In this document: positions 26,288 through 34,778 of the stretch, in pieces
How the letters are laid out: each line of letters opens with the position of its first letter
Position numbering within the stretch: position 1 is the first letter of the stretch
Assembly (NCBI RefSeq): GCF_014649735.1
Contig: NZ_BMTP01000001.1
Coordinates: 1-64,000 of the forward strand
Direction: 5' to 3'
Source: Streptomyces lavendofoliae
GTDB lineage: Bacteria; Actinomycetota; Actinomycetes; Streptomycetales; Streptomycetaceae
DNA: 64,000 nt
Translations under genes and position numbers: made by a program
Notes under the pieces: generated by a model
What the model was told of the DNA's origin: nothing
Database searches by the model: none
What the model saw: the letters and a program-made list of their open reading frames with translations, nothing else

Positions 26288-27436
26288 ATGAAGGGGGCCG
26301 TCGCGCGCTGGGCCCGGCAGGCGGCCGGCCTGGCGCCAGGAGCCGCCACCGCCGTGGCCGGGCTCCTCCTGACACTGGTCGCGGGACTCGCCGTACTGCC
26401 CGTCGCCGCCTGGCCGCGTGGCCGGCGCGCGGTGCTGCGTCCGTTCCGTACGGCCGCGGTGAAGGCCGCGCGTGTCGACGTGCGGCGTCTCGCCCGCTTC
26501 CACGACGTGCGCATCGCGGCGGTGCCCGGTGCCGGCGAGGACGAGCGCGCCCTGCGGTACGTGGCTGCCCGCTGGCCGGTCGGGCTGCTGGGCGGTGTGG
26601 TGCTCGGTTGCCTGGTCACCGGGGCCGGTTACGGCACGTTCATCCTCTACGGCTGGGCGATCACGGACGTCCGCCACCTGTGGGCGGTCCTCATGAGCAG
26701 CCTTGCGGGGCTCCTCCTGCTGTTCCTCGCCGCCCAGGGCGTCCTCGGGGTCGCCGCGTCGGAGGAGCGGATGGCCCGCCACTTCCTGGGCCCGAGCCAC
26801 CAGCACGCACTGGAGCGGCGCATCGCCCAGTTGGCGACGAGCCGCGCGGAGGTCATGGACGCCGTCCACGACGAGCGGCGCCGTATCGAGCGCGACCTGC
26901 ACGACGGCGTTCAGCAGCGGCTCGTCGCCCTCGGCATGCTCATCGGCCGCGCCCGGCGCCACCGGGACCCCGAGCGCGCCGGTGAACTCCTGCTGCAGGC
27001 CCACGAGGAGACCCGGCGCGCCCTGGCCGAGCTGCGCGAGGTGGCGTGGCGGGTGTACCCGGCGGTGCTCGACGAGGCGGGCCTGAGGGCCGCGCTGGAG
27101 TCGGTCGTCGAGCGCAGCCCGCTGCCCGTCGCCCTGACGTACGAGGTGGGGCGCCCGCTGCCGCGGCAGCTGGAGACGGTGGTCTACTTCGTGGTGTCGG
27201 AGGCGGTCACGAACGTGGTGAAGCACGCGGGGGCGACCCGCATGGAGGTCCGAGTGACCTTGGCCGAGAAGGAGTTGAGCGTGACGGTGACGGACGACGG
27301 CAGCGGAGGAGCGGACCCGCGGGGCGGCGGGCTGACCGGCCTGGCCAGCCGGGTCGCGGCCCTGGACGGGCGGTTCGGCGTGCACAGTCCGCCCGGCGGA
27401 CCGAGCGTCGTCACCGCGGAGCTGCCGTGCGGGTGA
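26288..27436 (+). CDS. Sensor histidine kinase, HisKA_3 type
   Basis: 382 residues from an ATG with GAGGGGGA (26274-26281) upstream; a GTG at 26243 is in frame but has no ribosome site. Membrane segments lie at about 15-42, 97-122 and 133-157, with a short linker between the first and second. The phosphoacceptor is His205 in ERDLHDGVQQRL. An ATPase domain with EAVTNVVKHAGA and DDGSGG follows. It overlaps the downstream response regulator gene by 10 bases. Confidence 0.93.
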   Translation: MKGAVARWARQAAGLAPGAATAVAGLLLTLVAGLAVLPVAAWPRGRRAVLRPFRTAAVKAARVDVRRLARFHDVRIAAVPGAGEDERALRYVAARWPVGLLGGVVLGCLVTGAGYGTFILYGWAITDVRHLWAVLMSSLAGLLLLFLAAQGVLGVAASEERMARHFLGPSHQHALERRIAQLATSRAEVMDAVHDERRRIERDLHDGVQQRLVALGMLIGRARRHRDPERAGELLLQAHEETRRALAELREVAWRVYPAVLDEAGLRAALESVVERSPLPVALTYEVGRPLPRQLETVVYFVVSEAVTNVVKHAGATRMEVRVTLAEKELSVTVTDDGSGGADPRGGGLTGLASRVAALDGRFGVHSPPGGPSVVTAELPCG

Positions 27437-28077
27437 TCCTGGCCGAGGACTCGACCCTGCTGCGCGAGGGGCTGGTGCGGCTGCTCAACGAGGAGGGGCA
27501 CGAGGTGCTCGCGGCGGTCGGCGACGCCGAACAGCTCCTGGCAGCCGTCGACGCCCAGCCGCCGGACGTGGTGATCGCGGACGTACGGATGCCGCCCACC
27601 CACACCGACGAAGGGCTGCGGGCGGCCCTGACCATCCGGCGGAACCGGCCCGGCGTCGGTGTCCTCGTCCTGTCCCAGTACGTGGAGAACCGCTACGCCG
27701 CGGAACTCCTCACCGGCGACGGGGAGGGCGTCGGCTACCTCCTGAAGGACCGGGTCGCGCAGGTCGACGACTTCCTCGACGCCCTCCAGCGCGTGGGGGA
27801 GGGCCGGGCGGCCTTCGACCCCGAGGTCGTACGCCGCCTCCTGGCCCGCTCCACCCGCACCGACCCGCTGTCCCGCCTGACCGCCCGCGAACGGGACGTA
27901 CTGGCCGAGATGGCACAGGGGCACACCAACGCGGCCGTCGCGCAGCGGCTGAACGTCTCGCAGAGCGCCGTCGAGAAACACATCAACGCGATCTTCGAGA
28001 AGCTGGAGCTCAGTGGCGCCGGAGCGACCGGCTACAGCCGCCGGGTGCTGGCGGTCCTGCGCTACCTCGGCAGCTGA
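27427..28077 (+). CDS. Response regulator, NarL/LuxR type (partner of 26288 kinase)
   Basis: 216 residues from a GTG inside the end of the kinase gene. The receiver has AEDS at 6-9 and phosphoacceptor Asp52 (VIADVRMPP); the LuxR helix-turn-helix occupies about 150-215 (RLTARERDVLAEMAQGHT). The close overlap makes it the kinase partner. Targets unknown. Confidence 0.93.
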   Translation: MRVILAEDSTLLREGLVRLLNEEGHEVLAAVGDAEQLLAAVDAQPPDVVIADVRMPPTHTDEGLRAALTIRRNRPGVGVLVLSQYVENRYAAELLTGDGEGVGYLLKDRVAQVDDFLDALQRVGEGRAAFDPEVVRRLLARSTRTDPLSRLTARERDVLAEMAQGHTNAAVAQRLNVSQSAVEKHINAIFEKLELSGAGATGYSRRVLAVLRYLGS

Positions 28078-28111
28078 ACCCCTGAGGCGGGGCGCGGCGG
28101 AGCAGCGCGGG

Positions 28112-28330
28112 TCAGCCGCAGCACCCGCCACCGCAGCAGCCGCCGCCCCCGCCCTGGGACGGAGCCGGTGCGCCGCCCCTGGCCGTACCGCCCACGGCGA
28201 CGGCGGACAGCAGCTTCACGGTGTCGGCGTGCCCGGCGGGGCAGGCCGCGGGCGCGGACGACTCGGCCATGGGACGGTTCAGTTCGAAGGTGTCTCCGCA
28301 GGTGCGGCAGCGGTACTCATAGCGAGGCAT
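28112..28330 (-). CDS. FmdB-type zinc-ribbon protein
   Basis: 72 residues. The N-terminus MPRYEYRCRTCG with a second Cys in AACPAGH is the FmdB putative regulatory zinc ribbon. The tail is Gly/Cys-rich (GGGGGCCGGGCCG) and could bind additional metal. Widespread, function not settled. It faces the response regulator gene end to end. Confidence 0.88.
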   Translation of the reverse strand: MPRYEYRCRTCGDTFELNRPMAESSAPAACPAGHADTVKLLSAVAVGGTARGGAPAPSQGGGGGCCGGGCCG

Positions 28331-28351
28331 GCCTTCAGGTTAACCGCGCGG

Positions 28352-29695
28352 TCAGTGTCCGCCGCCCAGCTCTTCCCTGATCATCTCCACCACCCGCGCC
28401 ACCGACGCCCGCACCGCCTCCGTCTCGGTCAGGAAGTGCCAGTAGTCGGGATGCCGGCCCTCCAGACCCCCGATCGCCCGGTCCAACCGGGCCACCGAGT
28501 CGTCCAGCGGCCGCGCATGGCGCGGATCGGGAGTGTGCCGGCCGGCCATGGCGAGCCGCTGTGCGTCCCGGATGGCGAAGCGGGTGCGCTGGATCTCCGC
28601 CTCCGGGTCCTTGGAGACGGCGTTCAACCGGTTGAGCCGGTCACCGGCGGCCGACACGGCCTCATCGGCGCCGTTCAGCAGCGCCCGCACGGTCGAGAGG
28701 AGCGCCGTGGCGTCGGCCCAGCGCTGCTCGGACCGGGCCTGCGCCGCCTCCCGCAGCTTCCCCTCCGCCTGGTGCACACTCTCCGCGGCCTGCTCCGGCA
28801 CATGCTGGAGGTCCTGCCAGCACGCGGCGGTGAACCGCCGGCGCAACTCGCTGAGCACCGGCTCGACCCCGGCCGCCCGGTTCGCGAGCGCCTGCGCCCG
28901 CGTCCGGAGGGACACCAGCCGCTTGTCCGTCTCGGCCGCCCGTTCCGGCAGCCGTTCCGCCTCCGTCCGCACCGCTTCGGCGTCCCGCAGCACCCGGTCG
29001 GCCCGCTGCAACGTCTCGGCGACGCCATGCTGCCCCGCACCCTGGTTGAGTTTGGTCAGCTCCGGCCCGAGGGCGGCCAGCCGCGCCGCCAGGTCATCCG
29101 CACGCAGCCCGGAGGCCCGCACCGCGTCCAGAGCGTTGCTCGCCGACAGCAGCGCCTGCCGCGCCCGCTCGACCGCCGGCGCCAACCGCGTGAGCTGCGT
29201 CTCCGCCTTGTCCAGCAGCGGCCCGAGCCCCTGCTCGAACCGGTCCAGCTCCCCCTTCACCCGCACCAGGTCGTCCTTGGCCCGGTTCAGCTCGCTCTGC
29301 GCCCGCGAGGCGGCCGAGGCCTCCAGGTCGTCCCGGTCGAGGTCGTACGCGTCGACCGCGGTGATGTACGCGTGACTCACCTCGTCGATGCGCCGCCCGA
29401 GAGCGGCGAAGTCGTCCACCGCCCGGCGCGCCCCCGGCGACGCGTCCACCGCCGTGATCGTCTCGATCGAGATCCGCAGGTCCCGCTGTGCCGTGTCCAG
29501 CTCGTAGAACGCCGCCGCGGCCGCGTCCTTCGCCGCCTGCGCGTCCGCCCGCCGGCTCTCCCCGCGCCCGCCGAACCAGCGCCGCGTACCGCCGCCGGCG
29601 AAGGCACCGGGCATCACGGCGAGCGCCAACGGCACCGGCAACAACATCAGCGCGAGCACATCCTTCACGAACCGCCGCGCGTGTGTCGCCGTCAC
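28352..29695 (-). CDS. Coiled-coil protein with N-terminal membrane segment
   Basis: 447 residues. One hydrophobic segment at about 11-34 is followed by a long helical, charged, Ala/Leu/Arg/Glu-rich region (about 55-430) with heptad character, and no recognised enzyme motif. Topology is either a cytoplasmic or an external rod anchored at the membrane. It has no assigned family that I recognise; similar proteins are common in Streptomyces. Neighbours (FmdB and DUF4097 genes) give no clear clue. Confidence 0.7.
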   Translation of the reverse strand: MTATHARRFVKDVLALMLLPVPLALAVMPGAFAGGGTRRWFGGRGESRRADAQAAKDAAAAAFYELDTAQRDLRISIETITAVDASPGARRAVDDFAALGRRIDEVSHAYITAVDAYDLDRDDLEASAASRAQSELNRAKDDLVRVKGELDRFEQGLGPLLDKAETQLTRLAPAVERARQALLSASNALDAVRASGLRADDLAARLAALGPELTKLNQGAGQHGVAETLQRADRVLRDAEAVRTEAERLPERAAETDKRLVSLRTRAQALANRAAGVEPVLSELRRRFTAACWQDLQHVPEQAAESVHQAEGKLREAAQARSEQRWADATALLSTVRALLNGADEAVSAAGDRLNRLNAVSKDPEAEIQRTRFAIRDAQRLAMAGRHTPDPRHARPLDDSVARLDRAIGGLEGRHPDYWHFLTETEAVRASVARVVEMIREELGGGH

Positions 29696-29769
29696 ATCCG
29701 CTCCCGTGCCATGTGTCCGCCCCTGACCGGTTCATTCTCCCACCAGGTAAGGACGAACACACGGGCCGA

Positions 29770-30489
29770 TCAGTTCGCGCCCCGGACCATGACTTCCCCG
29801 TTGTCACTGTGCGCCGTCACCACGTGCCCGCTGCGTGCGTCGGTCGGCACTCCCACCTCCACCTCACCGTTGTCGCTCCCCGCCCGGACCGCGTACCGGG
29901 TGCTTCCACGCGGCAGTTCGACGGCGATGTCGCCGTTGTCGTTCGCGGCGTCCACCCGGTCCGGCACCGCCCCGAGCGCCAGGCGTATCTCCCGCACGTC
30001 CCCGTTGCCACTCCTCAGGTCCAGCGGCCCTCCCGCGTCCCGCACGGTCACCGTGCCGTTGTCGGACGTGACCTTGAGCGCCGTCCGGAACCCCTCGGCG
30101 GTCACATCGCCGTTGTCGTCCTCCACCGTCACCGCCACCCCACGAGGCACTCGCACCTCATGCCGTGCCGCGCAGTCGCTCACCACCGCGTCGCACTCCA
30201 CCCGCAGGGTCAGCCGGTCGCCCTCCAGCTTCCACACCGGCGCCGGCCCTTCCCCCAACACCACCCACCCGTCGACCTGGCGGGTCACCTCCACGTCCTT
30301 CACATCCGCCGGCACCAGCACCAGCTCCGAGTCGTCCGCGTCCACGACCAGCGTCTCCCCCCGGAACCCGAACGTCTTCCGCTCCACCGGCGCCCCGTCC
30401 ACCTCGGCGCCCCCGCACCCCGCCAGGCCGATCACCCCCAGCACCGCCCCGCCGACCACCACGACCGCCCGCATCCGGCGTGCACCCAC
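29770..30489 (-). CDS. DUF4097-type beta-repeat lipoprotein
   Basis: 239 residues (an in-frame ATG at 30474 gives 234). The signal sequence ends in the lipobox LAGC, so the protein is probably lipid-anchored outside the membrane. The mature part has repeated NGxVxV-type beta strands (VEDDNGDVTAEG, SDNGTVTVRDA, DNGDIAVE, SDNGEVEV), the beta-helix of DUF4097. These proteins are often encoded with regulators and anti-sigma factors; no such partner is adjacent. Confidence 0.85.
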   Translation of the reverse strand: MGARRMRAVVVVGGAVLGVIGLAGCGGAEVDGAPVERKTFGFRGETLVVDADDSELVLVPADVKDVEVTRQVDGWVVLGEGPAPVWKLEGDRLTLRVECDAVVSDCAARHEVRVPRGVAVTVEDDNGDVTAEGFRTALKVTSDNGTVTVRDAGGPLDLRSGNGDVREIRLALGAVPDRVDAANDNGDIAVELPRGSTRYAVRAGSDNGEVEVGVPTDARSGHVVTAHSDNGEVMVRGAN

Positions 30490-30670
30490 GACGACTCCCC
30501 CCCCATAGACCTCTGCGTCTCCCCGCTCACGCTACGTGTCCACCCGGCCCGCCCACGATCCGGCCACCCACCCGATCCCAGGTGGGGCTACCCCCCGGGC
30601 CTCAGGACCACCCGGCCGCCGGGTTTGCAGGATCGACGGGTCGGCCATGTACGCTGTTCACTCACTCCAC
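30490..30670. other. tRNA-Val promoter region
   Basis: 181 bases between the lipoprotein start and the tRNA gene. The tRNA promoter is expected here; GTACGCTGTT (30648-30657) lies 13 bases before the tRNA and could be a -10 region. Confidence 0.4.
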
Positions 30671-30745
30671 GGGTGCGTAGCTCAGGGGTAGAGCGCTGCT
30701 CTTACAAAGCAGATGTCGGCGGTTCGAAACCGTCCGCGCCCACCA
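30671..30745 (+). tRNA. tRNA-Val (anticodon TAC)
   Basis: 75 bases with CCA included (72 plus CCA). The acceptor stem is GGGTGCG with CGCGCCC (one G-U pair), the anticodon stem-loop has CTTACAA with TAC at 30703-30705, and the T arm is GGCGGTTCGAAACCGTC. Its 3' 45 bases fall in the repeat duplicated at 46097-46142, so this is the integration target, and integration preserves the gene. Confidence 0.95.
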
Positions 30746-30746
30746 G
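30701..30746. repeat. attL core repeat (tRNA-Val 3' end)
   Basis: 46 bp identical to 46097-46142. It runs from the anticodon loop through CCA plus one base. Recombination between the two copies would excise the element. Confidence 0.92.
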
Positions 30747-30749
30747 CAC

Positions 30750-30783
30750 AAAGGCCCCGGACCGATCATGGTCCGGGGCCTTT
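30750..30783 (+). terminator. Terminator of the restored tRNA-Val gene, supplied by the element
   Basis: Perfect 14-bp stem (30750-30763 with 30770-30783) around GATCAT, ending in TTT. The host copy of this terminator is now at 46145-46180. Confidence 0.75.
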
Positions 30784-30802
30784 GACATCTATTTCTGACA
30801 TC
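30783..30802. promoter_or_regulatory. Candidate integrase arm-type sites, left arm
   Basis: TGACATC occurs at 30783-30789 and 30796-30802, exactly 13 bases apart. The same pair with the same spacing is in the right arm (46016-46035). Paired direct repeats on both sides of a core site are the pattern expected for tyrosine recombinase arm binding. Confidence 0.6.
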
Positions 30803-30817
30803 AACGGGAGCGGTCGA

Positions 30818-31969
30818 TCACGACCGGGGACGGCTCCTGAGCAGCCGATCCACGTGGCTCACGGCCTCCCGCTGTGTGTCCTGGACGACGTGCGTGTACA
30901 CGTTCATCGTCACGGCGATCTGGCTGTGTCCGAGAATCTCCATCACGACGCGGGGCGGGACGCCGGCGGCGGTCAGGAGCGTCGCCGTACCGTGCCGGGC
31001 GTCGTGCAGCCGGACGACGCGGAGACCGGCGTTCTTCGCGACGCGGGTGAACGAGCGGTAGAGGTTGCGCGGCTCGATGGGCTTGCCGGTGCGGGTGGTG
31101 AAGACGTAACCAGTGTCCTCCCAAATTTCTCCTAAACGATCACGGTCAGCGGCCTGTCGCATTCGCTGCCACCGCAGGGGAGCGACGCAGATCGCGGGGA
31201 GGGGGAGCGTCTGCTTCCGTCGGCGCCCCTTGGGATCGTCCTCGTACACCTCACCGGCCACCCGCTGCCGCTGCGTCCTGACCCGGATCTCCCGCTTGTC
31301 GAGGTCGACGTTCTCCCAGCGGAGGCCGACGACCTCCCCGCGGCGGAAGCCGAGGGCGATGGCGAGCACGAAGGCGGCGTACAGCGGGTCCTTCCGGGCG
31401 GCGGCGAGGAAGTCGAGCGTCTCGTCCAGGGACCAGGGGGAGAGCTCCCGGGCGGCGACGGTCGGCGGCTCGACGAGCGTCGCGATGTTCCGGCTCACCA
31501 GCTCCTCACGGCAGGCGGCGGTGAGGGCGGTGCGCAGGACCCGGTGGGACTCCTTGGCGGTGGCGGCGCTGGTCTTCTTCTCCAACTGGACGAGGAAGCG
31601 CCGGACGTCGGCGACACCGAGGGATTCGAGCGGCTTGGAGCCGAGCATCGGGACGAGGTAGAGCCGGACGTGCACCTCGTACTTGGCCGCGGTGGTCTTC
31701 ATGCGGCGCGGCTTGACGATGTTGTCCAGCCAGTACGGCAGCCACTCGGAGAGCTTCATCGAACGGGTCGGGACAGGAACGCCGTTGTCGACCTTGTCGA
31801 GGAGCGCACGGCGCTTGGCGTCGCACTCGGCCCAGGTCTTGCCGTAGGCGAACTTCCGGGCGCGCGTGCCGTCGGGCTGGAGGACGTAGACGGCGGCCTG
31901 GTAGCGGCCGTCGGACCGTTGGGTGATGGTGCCGGCCCCGTTGGGGTTGCGCTTGCGCTGGGTGGCCAT
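30818..31969 (-). CDS. int: Tyrosine recombinase integrase
   Basis: 383 residues. An N-terminal arm-binding domain (1-65), a SAM-like core-binding domain (about 70-165) and a catalytic domain with the full set Arg210, His322-x-x-Arg325, His348 and nucleophile Tyr358 (ILGHSQIAVTMNVYTH). It catalyses integration into and excision from tRNA-Val. The gene is last in the rep-xis-int operon and overlaps xis by one base (TGATG). It lies 70 bases from the intact tRNA, as in pSAM2-type elements. Confidence 0.95.
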   Translation of the reverse strand: MATQRKRNPNGAGTITQRSDGRYQAAVYVLQPDGTRARKFAYGKTWAECDAKRRALLDKVDNGVPVPTRSMKLSEWLPYWLDNIVKPRRMKTTAAKYEVHVRLYLVPMLGSKPLESLGVADVRRFLVQLEKKTSAATAKESHRVLRTALTAACREELVSRNIATLVEPPTVAARELSPWSLDETLDFLAAARKDPLYAAFVLAIALGFRRGEVVGLRWENVDLDKREIRVRTQRQRVAGEVYEDDPKGRRRKQTLPLPAICVAPLRWQRMRQAADRDRLGEIWEDTGYVFTTRTGKPIEPRNLYRSFTRVAKNAGLRVVRLHDARHGTATLLTAAGVPPRVVMEILGHSQIAVTMNVYTHVVQDTQREAVSHVDRLLRSRPRS

Positions 31970-32157
31970 CAGGCGGCCTCCTCGATCTGGTTGTCGATGA
32001 AGTCCCGGACGGCGTCGATGGGGACGCGGCGCGACCGGCCGACCGTGATCGAGATCAGACGGCGGGACCGGATGAGGTCGTAGACGGTCGAGCGGCCGAG
32101 CTTGAGCCGCTCCATGACCTCCGGGACGGTGAGGAGTTCGGCGGTGGCGGTGGTCAT
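31969..32157 (-). CDS. xis: Excisionase-type helix-turn-helix protein
   Basis: 62 residues. A MerR/excisionase-like winged helix (LTVPEVMERLKLGRSTVYDLIRSRRL) with a basic C-terminal wing (GRSRRVPIDAVRDFI). It should bind attL/attR arms and direct Int towards excision. It is sandwiched by one- and four-base overlaps between rep and int, so all three are translated together. Confidence 0.9.
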   Translation of the reverse strand: MTTATAELLTVPEVMERLKLGRSTVYDLIRSRRLISITVGRSRRVPIDAVRDFIDNQIEEAA

Positions 32158-33521
32158 GCGGCGGCTCCTTCCAGGCGGAGTGCTTCCCGTGCGGTCTGAC
32201 GGTTGAGGTGGATGCCCCGGGCGATGGTGGCGGCGAGGGCGGCCTCGCCGGGGGTGTGGCCGTGGCCGGCGTACTGCCAGGTGGCGAGGACGAGCACGGT
32301 GTCCGGGTCGGCGTGGTCTTCCTGGGCGGCGCGGTAGTCGGCACGGATCTGACGGAGGGCGCCGAGGGTGGTCGAGTAGCGGCGGGACTTGGTGGAGAAG
32401 TGGCCGCGGAATCCGAGCATGTGGGCCCAGGCGGTGAGCTTGCGGTCCGGGTAGAGCGGGGCCAGATCCAGGCAGGCTTCGATGAGGCGGCGGGGGTGGT
32501 CGGGGACGTCGAGGAGGTCGAGCACCTCCCGGTTGCCGATCCGGCGGTCGAGGCTGCCGGTGGTCTCGGCGGCCTTGGTGGCGTACTTGGCGACGTACGC
32601 GGCCACGGCCTGTTCGGTGATGTCGGAGCCGTCCCCGAACGCCTTGACCGGACGGACGTCGAGCTGTCGTCCCCACTGGAACCGCCGGCGCGGATGGTCC
32701 CCGGCGGCCGGGACGGTGATGGTGGTGTACGCGTGGACGGCGGCAGCCTGGATCGCGTCGTCCAGCAGGGGCACGGTGGCCCAGGAGGGCGGGGCGCTGC
32801 CGGGCCCGTCCGGTCCGTCGAGCCTGATGACGGCGTGGAAGTGGATGGCGCCGCGCTTCTGGAACTCGGCGACCTTCCCGTACGAGACCCGCAGGACGTC
32901 CTTCATGGCGCGCTGCGTGAGCCTGGCGCGAGCGGCCAGTTCGCGGCGGAGCCGGTTGGTGAAGCGCTGCCAGAGCTGTCCGGCGTGGTTGTTGAAGAGG
33001 ACGGCGCCGGCGTAGTCGTACGAGTCTGGGTCGAGGGCCGTGCCCAGGGCGGGGTCGTCGTCCCGGTGCCGGACGCCGCAGCGGCAGGTACCCCGGTCGG
33101 GTCGGTTGTGGACGGGCCCGAAGGACGGGGCGGTGAGCGTCGCGAACACCCGGGGGTGGTCGCGGACGGTTGCGGGGATCTCCTTGGTCTCGTCACCGGC
33201 GAGGCCGGCGCGGATCAGGTGGTACGTGTCCCCGGCGTACGTGTGCGCGCAGGAGAGACAGCGGGAGGCCCGGCGGTTGCCGCAGGCAACGCGGAGACGT
33301 CCGCCGGGTTCGGTCTCCGTCGAGTACCGGCGGAGGGTCTCGCCGGATGTCCGGTCCTTGGCGAGGGACCAACCGGTGAGGTGGACGGGGTCGGAGCAGC
33401 CGCCGGTGCGGTGCACCTGGTCCTTCCAGCGGTCGAAGTCGGGGTTCGCGGCCACGCGGAGGACGTCGTGCAGGGTGGCAGTGTCGAATCCCGCTGACGA
33501 GGCAGCTGGGACGGTCATCAT
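32154..33521 (-). CDS. RepSA-like rolling-circle replication initiator
   Basis: 455 residues from the first of two adjacent ATGs, with AGAAGGAAG upstream. A zinc-knuckle-like Cys cluster (SRCLSCAHTY, then CRCGVRH) precedes the HUH motif IHFHAVIRLDG; the C-terminal catalytic stretch reads AAYVAKYATKA with candidate nicking Tyr residues. RepSA-type proteins start rolling-circle replication of the excised circle, which AICEs need for maintenance and transfer. It shares an ATGA overlap with xis. Confidence 0.9.
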   Translation of the reverse strand: MMTVPAASSAGFDTATLHDVLRVAANPDFDRWKDQVHRTGGCSDPVHLTGWSLAKDRTSGETLRRYSTETEPGGRLRVACGNRRASRCLSCAHTYAGDTYHLIRAGLAGDETKEIPATVRDHPRVFATLTAPSFGPVHNRPDRGTCRCGVRHRDDDPALGTALDPDSYDYAGAVLFNNHAGQLWQRFTNRLRRELAARARLTQRAMKDVLRVSYGKVAEFQKRGAIHFHAVIRLDGPDGPGSAPPSWATVPLLDDAIQAAAVHAYTTITVPAAGDHPRRRFQWGRQLDVRPVKAFGDGSDITEQAVAAYVAKYATKAAETTGSLDRRIGNREVLDLLDVPDHPRRLIEACLDLAPLYPDRKLTAWAHMLGFRGHFSTKSRRYSTTLGALRQIRADYRAAQEDHADPDTVLVLATWQYAGHGHTPGEAALAATIARGIHLNRQTAREALRLEGAAA

Positions 33522-33562
33522 GGAGTGCTTCCTTCTGGTTCTGCGAGCTGGGTAGGGGCAGC

Positions 33563-33606
33563 GCTTCCGGGCGGCGGAGACTTTGGCGGTTGAGCCGCCC
33601 GGAAGC
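33563..33606. repeat. 13-bp inverted repeat upstream of rep
   Basis: Arms 33563-33575 and 33594-33606 are perfect complements around an 18-base loop (33576-33593). The hairpin lies 42 bases before rep on the minus strand. It could be a transcription terminator, an attenuator or a replication-origin structure; sequence alone does not decide. Confidence 0.6.
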
Positions 33607-33715
33607 TGATTGGTGCGGGGTCCGGAGAGGCCCACCGGACCGGCAGGGAGCGGGACCGGATGAGGTGGCCCGCGAGATCGGCAGCCCTGTCAGAGGGCGG
33701 TGTGAGGATCACGCC

Positions 33716-34033
33716 GTGACGATCAACCTGCACGACTTCGACGGCGAGCACTCGCTGACCTTGAACGCCGGCGGCTTGGCTGCCGATGACGCCGTAACTG
33801 CCGCCGGATACGAGCCGAACGGGTACTTCTGGGAAGGTCTCGTGCAGTTCGCCTGGCCGGAGATCGCCGAGGACCTCGACTTCGACAGTGAGGCCGGCAT
33901 GTTCTGTGCGGTCGGAAGTCCGAGTGCTCTCGCACGACTCAAGGCGACCCTTGAGTCCGTCATCACGAGCCCTGAGGCAGTCCGCGACATCGTTGCCCGT
34001 GCGGAAGCATCGGGCTTCGAGTTCGACGACTAG
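33716..34033 (+). CDS. Imm51-like immunity protein
   Basis: 105 residues from GTG. The region GYEPNGYFWEGLVQFAWPEIAE and the acidic C-terminus (SGFEFDD) match what I recall of the Imm51 family of toxin immunity proteins. It is acidic overall and on the opposite strand to the surrounding operon, as a self-standing cargo gene. No toxin gene is visible in the element, so it may protect the host against toxins from neighbours. Its last four bases overlap the convergent spread gene. Confidence 0.65.
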   Translation: MTINLHDFDGEHSLTLNAGGLAADDAVTAAGYEPNGYFWEGLVQFAWPEIAEDLDFDSEAGMFCAVGSPSALARLKATLESVITSPEAVRDIVARAEASGFEFDD

Positions 34034-34350
34034 CGCTGTCGGCGCTGGCCGTTGAGCAGCGAGCGGACGACGACGGCGCAGACGGCGACCGAGGCGGCGG
34101 TGACGGCGGTCGCGAGCAGCATCGAGACCAGGACCGTGCCCACGACCAGGACCACGGCGGTGCCGGCGCCGACGACGGCGAGGACGCTGCCGGGGGTGAG
34201 CTGGACGGCGGGCCGGGTGGTCGGGACGACCGGAGCCGTGGCAGGGGCCATGGTCTGCGGCGCGGGCTCCACGGTGGTCGGCTGGACGACGGCGGGCGGC
34301 GTGGTGAAACCGACCGGGGCCGGCATGGTCGGAACCTTGGGGCGAAGCAT
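34030..34350 (-). CDS. SpdD-like spread protein
   Basis: 106 residues. A Pro/Thr-rich N-terminal half is followed by two closely spaced hydrophobic segments (about 52-95, GSVLAVVGAGTAVVLVVGTV). Small hydrophobic spread proteins beside RepSA are typical of Streptomyces conjugative elements and promote intramycelial plasmid spread. Assignment rests on position and composition. Confidence 0.7.
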   Translation of the reverse strand: MLRPKVPTMPAPVGFTTPPAVVQPTTVEPAPQTMAPATAPVVPTTRPAVQLTPGSVLAVVGAGTAVVLVVGTVLVSMLLATAVTAASVAVCAVVVRSLLNGQRRQR

Positions 34351-34394
34351 GGGTGGTTCTCCTTTCTGGGTGGGTCGGATCCGTACGGGTCGGG

Positions 34395-34553
34395 TCACTC
34401 GGAGACGGCGGCGTCGATGACGGGGGCCAGGAGGCTGTCGGCGAGGAGGAAGCCGCCGAGGAGAAGCACGGCGACGAGCCACCAGGGCGGGCGGATCAGC
34501 TTGATGCCGAGGGCGCCGACGACGAGGAGGGTGAACCAGAGCGGGACGTCCAC
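34395..34553 (-). CDS. Small hydrophobic spread-type protein
   Basis: 52 residues from a GTG with GGAG seven bases upstream. Almost all is one membrane segment (PLWFTLLVVGALGIKLI, then WWLVAVLLLGGFLLADSLL). It sits between spdD-like and spdA-like genes, on the same strand with short spacers, like the second small spd gene of pSAM2-type elements. Short length and absence of a homologue search limit confidence. Confidence 0.7.
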   Translation of the reverse strand: MDVPLWFTLLVVGALGIKLIRPPWWLVAVLLLGGFLLADSLLAPVIDAAVSE

Positions 34554-34566
34554 GGACGGTCTCCGT

Positions 34567-34761
34567 TCAGTTGGTGGGGCGGCAGCGGTGGGTGCGGGCG
34601 GCGAGCTGGGCGGCCGAGGAGCTGGAGTAGTCGGCGGACCAGCCGCAGCGGTCGGCGGTGCAGACGGCCGCGTACTTGGTGCGTCCGTGGCGGTCGCGGT
34701 GGGTGCCGATCTGCACGGGGCCGATGCGCATCAGGGAGTGGAAGTGGTCTCGGGCGGGCAT
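34567..34761 (-). CDS. SpdA-like mobile element transfer protein
   Basis: 64 residues. The sequence contains GPVQIGTHRDRHGRTK and CTADRCGWSADY with two Cys and His, a zinc-finger-like spread protein widely annotated as mobile element transfer protein. It lies between the small hydrophobic gene and the DUF2637 gene. Confidence 0.75.
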   Translation of the reverse strand: MPARDHFHSLMRIGPVQIGTHRDRHGRTKYAAVCTADRCGWSADYSSSSAAQLAARTHRCRPTN

Positions 34762-34778
34762 GCCGTTCTCCTTCCGGT

